Below, in pieces: positions 48,501 to 58,500 of a stretch of 64,000 nt of DNA. Position numbers and translations under genes: made by a program. The DNA is taken from NCBI GenBank assembly GCA_963969365.1, contig OZ017757.1:1550001-1614000 (forward strand), in the 5' to 3' direction. The notes beneath the pieces are model-generated. The model searched no databases, was not told the DNA's origin, and worked only from the letters and a program-made list of their open reading frames with translations. The stretch's first letter is position 1, and each line of letters begins with the position of its first letter. The stretch is from Asterochloris sp. CNOR1 (taxonomy: Eukaryota > Chlorophyta > Trebouxiophyceae > Trebouxiales > Trebouxiaceae).

Positions 48501-49046
48501 CAAGGTGTGCATCACTCCCCTTTTCTCTCACCTGCTCTGCTGCTGCACCTGCAGCTGTGTTGGCGTGATGCTTCCCTGGCTGTCTTGTGAGACCTGCTGC
48601 AGTCTACTACAGCCTCTCTCGCATCGGCCTGTGTGAAATGGGCCGCCTCAGTGAAAGTGCCATCAGTTTAATGCTCCTGTGATCGAGCATGCCTGCTTTC
48701 AGCCTCTACTGGGTGCCTACAGGTTTCCTCTGTGGAGCTGGAGCGCACAGTTGTCAGCAATGTTGCACTTGTGAGCGAGGCTGCAGCTGTGGGGCTGCCT
48801 ACACCTGGTGGTGGTCCTGAGCGATTACTGATGTTCCTCGTACTGCACAGCGCCACTGCTGTGCAGGACGGTGCTGCAATTGAAGCCCTCAAGAAAGAAT
48901 GTCAGGTGGCCATTCGGAGCCACCTCAACCCCTTATTCAAGCTAGACAAGATTGTTCTGAGGGATTCACTGCCAAGAACTGCTTCCAACAAAGTCATGAG
49001 GCGTGTGTTGAGGACAGAGCTACAGAAGCCAACAAGCAAATTGTGA
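42544..49046 (+). CDS. Acyl-activating enzyme (AMP-dependent acyl-CoA synthetase, AAE17/18 type), peroxisomal
   Basis: ATP-dependent activation of a carboxylic acid to its CoA ester; the substrate is not deducible. Exons: 42544-42660, 42743-42847, 42914-42991, 43101-43246, 43483-43703, 43983-44095, 44518-44676, 45040-45169, 45543-45656, 46237-46415, 47133-47232, 47333-47400, 47583-47670, 47882-48132, 48370-48504 and 48723-49046, giving 775 residues. Motifs: FFSSGTTG-type [15 protein letters not shown] (phosphate loop), [53 protein letters not shown] (hinge and A8) and [12 protein letters not shown] with the A10 lysine. The C-terminus is PTSKL, a canonical PTS1. The intron after exon 10 uses a GC donor (AG|GCAAGC). 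Exon 14 carries an Ala/Ser/Gln/Glu-rich insertion of roughly 35 residues not expected in the plant enzymes. The start ATG 42544 gives the family's N-terminal helix region and phase 0. Confidence 0.95.
43681..43860 (+). repeat. Four degenerate ~46-51 bp copies of an AAE exon end plus donor
   Basis: The end of exon 43483-43703 (AAGGCAGCTGGGATCCAGCCTGGTGAGTG) is followed by three decayed copies. The shared GGC(A/G)GCTGG core lies at about 43684, 43730, 43779 and 43830. The first two intronic copies retain a GTG-type donor-like end; the last retains only TTGTGGG. None is coding. Confidence 0.8.
44636..44882 (+). repeat. Decayed copies of the AAE exon 7 end
   Basis: Exon bases from about 44636 (GAGCCATCGTCCTGCCTGCC) recur almost unchanged at 44741 (one change in the first 20 bases) and, more diverged, at about 44852-44882 (GGGGCAGCCATTGCTGC). 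In the second copy the exon-end CACTGCAGGTGC has become CACAGCAGGGCC, destroying the donor. Confidence 0.85.
46880..47160 (+). repeat. Decoy copies of the AAE exon 11 start in the preceding intron
   Basis: The exon start at 47133 (TGCAG|GGCCTGGACTGGAGTGC) has a similar sequence at about 46886-46912 (TGCAGGACTGGACTGGAGTGC), a weaker one at about 46969-46995, and one at about 47055-47085 (CGGCCTGGACGGGTGTGG). Each lies 75-120 bp from the next and two keep a TGCAG acceptor. Confidence 0.7.
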
Positions 49047-49147
49047 GTGTGTTCTGCTGTGTTTGAGTTCAGCAACATCATGCATTTATGATGAATGGAA
49101 TGAGTGGCATTAATGATTTAAACCCCAGTCCATCTGATACTATGGCA

Positions 49148-52100
49148 TCACGTATCCACTGGAAAGCCAGTGCCAGCCCACAACTTGAACTTGGACTCGT
49201 CAACAGGGATCAAGACCTCATTGCGCTTGAAGAATGGCAGGGTCCAGGGCACCTGCAGGGGACGCTTTGGTGCGGTCGTCACAACACATTTGGCTGGCAG
49301 CTGCAGCGAATGCTATGGAGCTGATACATTGAAGTGCTAGACTTAAAACTGCAGTGACCGGCCATTCCAGGCTACTACAGAGCAGTCAGCTCGTGCTGCA
49401 GAGCATCCACATGACAACCAGGGAGTGTATGGGTGATGTGATCACACATTCTGGCTGCGGCTGCGGTGCACATCACACTATATCCCACCGTGAAGTGATC
49501 ACTATCACATACAAGCCGTCAACACCAAGCCACTGCAGAGCAGCATGACGAAGTTCATGCTGTCAAGCACTCACATTGTACTGCGCCAGAACCCATTCAT
49601 CTGATGCTGCTGGTGGGCTGACTCCATCACTGCCCAGCCGCCGCCTGAGATCCTGCTCTTTCTCTGCCACCTTGTCTGCGCTTGCATTGCCCTGGAAAAG
49701 GCAGGCTGCCCACATGCCCCCATCCAACTGGCGCAGCGTCACATTCTTGTCCTCAGGCTGAGGGAGCTCCTGCAAGCTTGCAGCAGCTGTGAGAGAGCCT
49801 TCCAGGCCATTGAGGAAGCGCAGCCCCACACATCCTTGGCCTCAGGATGCAGGATGCTGACAGCATTGTCTGGGCGACCCCCTCAACCAAGCTGGAAAAG
49901 TGGGCCCACTCAAGACCTTGCCACTATACTTGGGCTGCCAGCCTACACCACAACCAACAAGTAGGCAGCTGGGGCCTGCTCACCAGTCAGCTACTAAAGA
50001 CAGCCAGCTATAAGACAGCCAGCACAATGACAGGCTGCCAGGCTTGCGCCCAGGGCGATGGGCAGGCACGGCAGGCGCACCTTGCTGTCTCCAGCCACAT
50101 AAAAGGACATTGTGCCTCTTTTCCGGCTGCTGAAGACTGGAGTGGTCATGCTGAGCTCTTTCTTGCTGCTGTTGCCCCTGCCCAGGTACTTTGCCAAAGT
50201 CTTGAAGGTGTCGCCCTTGCCAGGTGCCTTCACAGGATCAGCTCCGTTGCTGCTGGAGCCAGTGCTCTCCATCTGAGCCTCCACCACGGTGAAGGGCTTG
50301 TACCTGCACAGGGGCGTGCCAGCATCAACAACCAGGCTGCCGGCTCGTGTAGAGGACGTGGCAGTATTTCTCAAACCCCCCCGCAGGCTTGTGCTGGTTG
50401 GCAGACATGCAGGGTGGCATGCCTGAGACTGCGCATGCAGGCAGCTAGCGCCATCCCTGGGTGCTTCTGATGAGCCCTCTGCAGCAGCAAGAGAGCTGCA
50501 AGGGACCAGCACTCTCACCTGCGGAGCTCATAGTTCTTGAACTTCTTGAGAATGGCAAACTCTGGGGTGGCCAGGTCAGGCGGCTTGCTCAGGCTGAGCA
50601 GCTGGCGCTGCACAAACATGAATGCCTCAAAAGAGAAGAAGTCATTGTTGTGGTTGCTGTCCCAGTAGTCCCTGTGAAGGTTGAATTTGCCTGCAGCAGA
50701 GGCAGATGACCATGTCAAGGTGCTGCGGAAATGCACACCTGGCAGATGCCCCCATCACCACTGCCCCAGTGTGCATGCACAGCAGCAGGCCTGAATGAAT
50801 GCGCGGGGGGTGGTGCAGCCGGCAACACCTCCCTGCAAGCCTGACAAAGCTGCATTGGCCCACCTGATTCAGGGTCAACCCCAAGAATGGTGGTCCCTGT
50901 GAAGACCAGGCGTGGGTCCCAGATGAACCTGAAAGGGTTGTATCGATTGAACCAGAACTGCATGCTGAAGGTCCACCTGAACACCAAGAGGGCACCCAGT
51001 GAGGCACAGTATGTGGGCCATGCAGGAGACTGGCCAGGTGGCGCCTCATCAGAGTCGAAACCAGAGACATCTGGCATTGCAAGAAACATCTCATGTCGCA
51101 ACCCAGGAGCCAGCCTTGCAGCAGTCGCCAGGGCCCCAGCAGGGGAACCTCTGATGCAGAATGGGCTGCGACGCCACACACTGCCCTCACTTGCACCAGA
51201 TCTCGTGCTCCTTTTGTGGACTCTGCCTCAGGTCATGGATCTCTGCAGGAGGCATAAGCAGATACAAGGTGGCTGCTGGGGAGGGCATCACGTCACTTGG
51301 GATTTCTTAGACACCACGGAAGCCAGCGGGGGAGCCTCTACAAAGTGCTGTGCACATGAGAGTACATAGCAGCATACCATAGATGGGCGCAAATAGATTC
51401 CTCAAGAAGGTGATGTTTGCACGATATCCTGCAGGCGATGGCGTGAGGGGTTCAGCTGCTGCCACCGCGCATCTGGTGCTTGCGCCACCACCATGAGCAT
51501 CTGTGCACTCCTGACCTGTGAAATTAGTGTACTTGCTGATGGGGTCCTCAAAATAGATGTCGCCTGCACAGCAGCTGCGCTGATGGAGCCACGCGTGCTT
51601 TCAAGTGATGGGCGCTTCCAGATGTGATGTTGTAGCGCTGGCAAGCACAGCATGCAGGGGCATTCACTGCCGCCAGGTGGATGACACTACCCTCAGCATT
51701 GGCATGCATGAGCAGGAGCAACTTTGCAGCAACCATCAGCTCACTTGTAAAGTTGTCCTGCATGCATGACACTGGTCTGGATGTCAGGCCAGCAACGGCT
51801 TGAGCCAAGCCATGAAACCTAGAGAAACAAGACAAATAGCGACTGTGACTACCTTGGTGAGACTATTCCTCCAGCAGTACTGGAAATCCCGCTTGGCCAT
51901 GTCAAACTTCTCCTGCAATGTGTATGAAGGGGAGGGTAACATCATGAAGCATTGCAGACAACAGTCTCTAGATGCAGCCACATCTGCAGAGGCTCGCTCA
52001 AGAAATGCAGAGCCACATCTGATGTGCCGCTGCCCACCTGCATGAATGGAGATGCAGCAGGTGTGCTCTGCGGCATGTCCTCTGGGCGCTCTGGCAGGCC

Positions 52101-52337
52101 TGCCAAGCCCCTGGAGCTGGCTGCCGCGGTTTTTTGTGAATCCTTATCATCCACCACAATGTCGCCCTTCCACTCCTGCACCTGCTTGCCTTGAGCAGCC
52201 ATGCTGCCTTTGCGCCTTCCAGTCGTTTGCGATCTTTGCAGATGCCTCAGGGGCGTTGACAAAATCATTCTTCCATTGCAAAACGTCTGATTGATTGTCA
52301 TGTCTGGACTGCTGGCCTGAGTGAAGATACTCGGCAT
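49148..52337 (-). CDS. DUF2358 plus SOUL heme-binding domain protein, chloroplast (HBP5-like)
   Basis: Plastid tetrapyrrole-binding family protein; the molecular role in plants is poorly defined. Eleven exons: 52337-52038, 51912-51853, 51757-51745, 51563-51516, 51428-51378, 51242-51191, 50976-50864, 50690-50519, 50303-50081, 49769-49575 and 49252-49148, giving 443 residues with all phases consistent. The first about 50 residues are Ser/Thr/Arg-rich (transit peptide). The DUF2358 part shows DIYFEDPISKYTNFTG, FLRNLFAP and RLVFTGTTILGVDPESG. The SOUL part shows FAILKKFKNYELRRYKPF, KELSMTTPVF, SFYVAGDSK, LPQPEDKNV and the C-terminal LPFFKRNEVLIPVD. Exon 3 is only 13 bases. The gene converges on the acyl-activating enzyme gene with 101 bp between stop codons. 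An internal ATG at 52202 is an alternative start that would remove the transit peptide. Confidence 0.9.
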
Positions 52338-52521
52338 GCAACGTGGTGATTGAGACCAAGACTTTGGCTTCTGGGTGAACTATTACAACTTCTTCAACAG
52401 AACCCCATCAGAACCAACAGAACCCCATCAGACCCATCAGGCAGACCAGACACGACATTGTGCGTTCAGAGGCAACCGAGCATAAATGTTACTAAGGGCA
52501 AACTAAGCTCAGAAGGGGCGC

Positions 52522-55500
52522 TCACTTGCCAAATGTCACTAAATGCTTCAAAGAGGTGAGGGATGGGGGCATGTGCAGTTCATTCGTTCGGCGCAGCTTC
52601 TTCATCGTGCGCGGAGGGAGCAGGCCTCGCCCCCTGGCAGACTCTGCAGGGGTCCAGTGGGCAGTGGAGGCAGCCTGCATGCCGGCGGGGCCTCGGGGGC
52701 CGCCTGCCGTCTGCTGGAACCCGGCCGCAGCAGCAGGAGCAGCGCGCGTTTCCCCTTGCAACACCCCATACTGCAGCGCATTCAGGACTTTGGCTGCCTC
52801 ACGGTCCTCCTGGTCTGTGCCTGGCACTGGAGTGCCATCAAGGGACCTGGCCAGGGCAAGGGCGGCACCACAGTCGCCATGCAGCAGGCTCTGCAAGCGC
52901 TTGGCTCTGGCAGCAGACTTGGTCTTGTCAGCATCACCGCCCGGCCAGTCCGAGTCTTGGTCAGATGAGGGCTCCTCATCCTCATCATGTACAGTGACGA
53001 AGCCTGCGGGGGTGGACTTGCGGGCTGCTCGCTGAGGCCGGCGTGTGGCAATTGTGGACATTGGCTGCCTGTTGGCCATGCCTGCAGGTATCAAATAGGG
53101 TCTTCTGAAAAGGCCGGTGTGCTGAACAGTGTAGCCACCGCATCGCCCTGCAGGCGCCTGCCTGCCTGCCGCTTGTGCCTTGCCTTCAGGTTGAAGAACG
53201 GCATCAACATGCATTGAACCCACAAAGCTGCAGCCATGCAGCCAACACAGGCTCACACGTATGCAGCCACAGCACGAAGAGCTGCAGTTGTGCGAGGTCA
53301 CTGCACAACATGTGGAACCAAGTGCTTCTCTGCCAACAGATGCAAATGCCCTAGGGCTCATATGCTGCCAGGAGCTTGCCTGCGCTCTCCCACAACAATG
53401 CCTCCTGCTGCCGCCAACATGCCTGTCACACGGGGAAGCCCCTGAGCAGACCCCCACTCAGTCCCTTTCAAGCAGACCGACAGGCAGTGCCTGAACTCAC
53501 CTTCACTGGTCCCACTTGATGCCTCTGCTGCCAAGGCGCGACCTACGCCACTTGGCCCCCCGCCGCGGCTGCTGCCTGCAGGTGCTGCCAAGCCCGTGGC
53601 GGCATCCCCCCTGCTGTCCGCCACCACAGCAGCTGCTGCATGGGCCTCCCACAGGAGGGTCTGGGTGCGCAGGCGCTGGGCTGCCGGCTGCCAAGAGTCC
53701 AAGTCCCTGCTCCTGCAGCCATATTCACGAAGACCTGTGATCTACAGGCACTGCAAGGGCCTCATGCATGGGCAGGGCCCGGGCCCTGCCATTTGAAAGC
53801 AGCTGTCTGGCGCCAGCCCCACTGCAGGAATACTGCAGATGGTCCATGGACTCTGGTGAGCGGCAGTGGCCCAAACTCGCTGTGCATGCCCATGCTAAGT
53901 GCTGTCAAGAGACGACCTGATGGCCTCTGGCACTCAATTAGCCAAGACTGTCCATGAAACCAACCGCGCCTCAGCACTCAAGACGTCGACCCAAGCCTGC
54001 CAGGCAGGCAGTGCATTCCTGCCACCAGCACTGCTGAAACAAAATCATACCAAACTGTCTAATATTGCAAGCCTGCCACCTGAGCCCAGCTGACCTGGCG
54101 CGCTTGTGGGATTCTGTTTTGACGCCGCGCTTGTTTGCAAGGGCAGCCTCAGCTGGCTGGTGGGCGCCCAATGCCTGGAAGCCAGCAGGTCGATGCGGGC
54201 TGCCGAGGGCTGCTTGGTCAGCCATCTCAGCATCTGCCTCCTTGGGAGCACAGCGCTCATCATCTGGTCTGAGCAGGCCCTTCAGGCGCCGCCACTCCCT
54301 GCACCCATGAGCATAAGCCTAGGGACAGGCTGCCCAACGTGTACTTGTTGTCCCAGCCGCTGAATGGGGTGTCAGACAGAATGAGGAGCTGCACCTTGTG
54401 TGGCACAGGACGTCTAACAACAGGCTGCCCTATAGCCAGGCGGTGGAGCTGCCAGGCAACAGCCCTTTTGGGAGGCCAGTGCAAGTCAGGCCACCAGGCG
54501 CACTGTAAGGTCTAGCTGTCGCGACAGGCAGATGCGCACCTGTATCACTTCCGCAGGCTGCAGCTGGGTAGTGCAGCTACGACCAAACAGCCTGGTTGGA
54601 ACGCCACCTGGCAGCACTGCAGGTTGCTCAAGTTCTGGGTGCCGTGCCTTGCATGTGCACACCTGTACCATTCTTCCTGGCGCCTGACTGCAATCAGATC
54701 TTCCACTTTGATGGGCCTCTCCTGCTGCACAGCCGCTGCTTGAGGAGAGGCACCGTCCGTGGCTGCTTCCTGACCAGGTCGGAAGAACACCACCGGTGCG
54801 CTGCAGCACACTGACGGTATCTTTGCACTGCCCAGGTTTCACATGCCTCTGTCGGCCAGCAGAGCTCCCCTCACCCTCACGCATGAACGTCCTTCCTGCT
54901 CATGCCACTTGACCCTTGACCATGTGGAGTTCGAATTGACCTCCTGCAGTAAAAGGCTGGCTTGCTAGCAGCTCACCTATGGCTCCAGCTGGGTTTGCTG
55001 GGCTGTGTCAGGGCAGCATCCAGCATGCTGCCAATGTGCAGCGAGCTCCACCAGTCCTGCCAGGAGCGCTTCTTTGAGCCCTGCTGTGCCAGAAGCCCTG
55101 CCGCCCCCTTGCTCCTGGCACCCCCTGCCTCCGCATCATTGCTGACCCCCAGCAGGGGCCCCAGCATCTCCAGGGGTTGGGAGAGGGGGGCAGCTGAGGG
55201 GTTGGCTGGGAGCATCTTGAAAAAGGCTTCTCGCGCCGGCTGGGAGGGCCTGAGTGGGGCTGGCAGCAGCCCTGGTGGCAGCTGCAGCACAGCCAGGCGC
55301 TGCATGGCCAGCAGCAAGGCGGCCCCCTCTAAGTCCTGCTGCTGGGATGTGCTGCATGCCATGCCCGGCCCCACATGTGGCGCCTGCAGCCCAGAGAAGC
55401 ACTTGCTGCTTGTGTCACACAGAGTACCCTGTGCATGATGTCAGACGGGCTTTGACATGATGGCCGCGCAGCAAAGCAGGTTTTGAACAGGGACAAGCCT

Positions 55501-58500
55501 GAACTGGGAGATGCGCGGGCGCCCTGGTGCGGGGAGTGCAGCCATTTGCGGGGACACAGACTTGCCTGGGCAATCTGCAGCAGCTCCACCTCTAGGCAGT
55601 CACCTGCCTCGGCACCCTCCAATGCAGCCCCGGACACCTGGGCAACTCGCAAAGCAGGTCCATCATTGCCGGCACATATGCCAGGCACCCCCAACATCAC
55701 TGTGTGTGCAGCATCAGCAGAGATTGAGAGTCCCCACAAGCTTCACCTGAACACCAAATGCTGCAGCAAATGCAGCCCTGCCTGCAGCTGCACTTCATCA
55801 TCATGCTGCACATAAGACCCTGCCATCAACTCAGCAAGCACAGACTATTCCTACCTTAGCAATATGCCGCAGCAAGTCCAGCATTGCCTGCAGCTGTGCA
55901 TCAGGGATGAGGATGTGCAGCTGGAGGCACTCCATGCCGACCTTGCAGCCGACAGAGGAGTGTTCCAAGCAGCGCACAACTCGCACTGGCGACCTGCGGC
56001 GCAGTGCGAGCATCGTGAGGTTGTGACAGAGCGTGGCCAAGGCAGCAAGCAAGGTCATGCCGACAATGGGAGCAAAGCTCTGAAGGGAAAGCACAGTGCA
56101 AAATCTGCTGTGGTGAGGTGCACCCAGGCATTGGCAGCAATACATGCTGCTATCACGGCGAGCCAGTGCTGATGTTGCAATCCAATATACAATTGCCATA
56201 CCTCCAGGCACTTTGTGGACAACAACAGCCCAGGAAGCTCACAACCTGAGACGCCAGCATGGGGGCACTGCCCCAAAGCAGTGCCCCAAAGCAGGCACTC
56301 ATGCAGACATGCTTTGAAGGAGCAGCTGGGGCCCGCCTCTGAACATGGAGAGCTGAATGCTGCTCTGATGGGGTGGGATCCCACAGGAGCTTGCACACAA
56401 GCCTCCAGTGCAGCCAAGCAGACCGCTGGCACCAACCTGCAGCGGCAGCGCACGTACGACAGAAATGGCTGGCACCCGCAGATGGGGCACACCAGCGGTG
56501 CCTTGCCCGTGCTGGCAGCTGTCTCCTGGAGGTCATGCGCCTCCTCCACGTCGCTCCTGCGCAGCCTCTCCCGCAGAGCTATCTCGTAAGCGACCCGTAC
56601 ACTCAGCTGGCACGCCACAGTCTGCAGCTGGTATCTGTCCAGCATGATAGCAGCCTGCCTCAGCTCCGGAACCTGTGCTGTGGCAGCTGAGCCGAGCTTC
56701 CCAACACCACTTTGTGAGTGAAGCCCACCCCTTGGCGCCAGGGCAGCCAGCCCATTGGCATCGCCAGCTTGCTGTTGCCTGGCGGCCTGCCTGGCCTCCT
56801 CACACTGTGCTGCCCTCAGCAGGGGAGCACTGATGGGGTCGGGCGCGGGTCTGGGCACAGAGGGCAGGCCTGCCTGCAGCTCGGCCGCCTGTGCAGCAGG
56901 AGCATCAGGCTGCTGTGGTGCTTGCCCCCCTTCTGCCCCCCGCCCGTTGCGGCCAGACGCCCTGTGGGGCAGCCGCTGCTGTCCACTGGTGCCGGCAGGC
57001 TGCGCATGGGGGGGGGGCACCTGCCTCTCTGCAAGTGAGTTGGCAGGAGGTTGCTGTTCAGGCTGCTGGCTGCCCTCACCAGCTGCACCAGCTATGTCTG
57101 GAGTTGGGCTCTGCCCCGCAGGATGCTGAGTGGAGCTGAAGTTGTGGCTCTGCTCCTGCGCACCATCGGGTGGTGCACCAGCCTGCGTCTCAGGCGAGCC
57201 AGCCTCGGACCCCAGCTCCTGACCTGCGCTGGGAGATGCTGAGCCTGGCACAAATCAGGGGCTTTGCCAGTAAGGCAGTCTGTTTGTAGCCTGGCCATGG
57301 TACATGCAGACACACCCTGTCAATGCATTTGCCCAAGTTGAAGGATCTCATTTACGCCAGTTATTGTCACAGTCAGTAGCCGCATCCGCCATCTTGGATG
57401 CCATTTATACATATCCCAATATGTGCTCACCACTCTCAGAGGACTTGTCATCTGAGTTGGCCTGCGCAGCCTTTCTCCTGTGGGCAATTGGCATGCCCAG
57501 CATGAACATGGCTAAGTGCCTCTTCCTCAGCGTCTCTGGGCTGGGAGGAGGGCTGGGAGACATGTCCTCCTGCTGTTGCACCCCAGCAGCTGCGCTCTCC
57601 AGCTCAGCTGCCTGCTTGGACAGTCTGAGCAGGGTCAGGGGCGCTCCCAGGCCTCCCAGCGTGCGGAGCACAGTCTGCTCGTCCAAGGCGCCAGTATGTG
57701 GCTGCTGGAGGGGCACTGAAGCCCCAGTGAGCAGCTGTGGAGGACCAGACTGCTCTCCAGCGGCGCTGCCACGTTCTGGCCTGCTGTCCTGCTGCTCAGC
57801 AGGGCCCCAGTCAGGGCGCTGAGTGCTGCAGGCAGCATGGCCGCCAACTGACAGACATGCCAGTGGCACTTGCAGCAGGCTGAGCTGGCATACACGCCAC
57901 AGCAGCTTGTCAAATGAAAAGGACTGCCGAGCGCTGGTGCCCTGCAGAATGGGGGCCACAATGAGAGCAGCACCACACACTACCAACCCCATTCAGATAG
58001 CTGCAGGTAGGTCATACTGAATGTTTGATGCAGCAATAATAGAGTGAGCCTTTTGCAGTGCTTGAGACTCACCACAGGGGGCGCATACATCGCCTGAATG
58101 CCGAAGGGCAGCCAGTCTGCTGTCGCAAACATCACGCTCTCTGACAGTGTCCACCCATGGTGGAAGCTGCACTGCAGTGCTGCAGGCCAGGTGACTACGA
58201 CCTCGCCCGGGTGCTGCACCACATGCGTGACAGGGCTCCCTGCAGGGCAACTAGACAGGATCTGGCAAGGCTGCCATGCAGATGGGATTGGAAATGTCTG
58301 TGACAGGACAAGCTGTAGAGGGGAGCTGGATGAGATCTCTCAGGACCCATGGCCGCTGCCGACAACATGCATGAGCACCGGTCGGTTTCAGCTGGGGGCT
58401 GCCTCATCCTACAAGGAAGGGAGGGACACCTGGTGTCCATCTCCCACCAGTACTGAGTGCTGCTGCAGGCCGAGCACACAGGCAGAGGGGAAAGATGACA

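Noticed and set aside
55831-55854. JmjC protein ending by read-through after IAK at a TGA near 55831
   Set aside because: A good GT donor (AAG|GTAGGA) closes the exon and further phase-compatible coding exons follow to 52522; still possible as a minor form.
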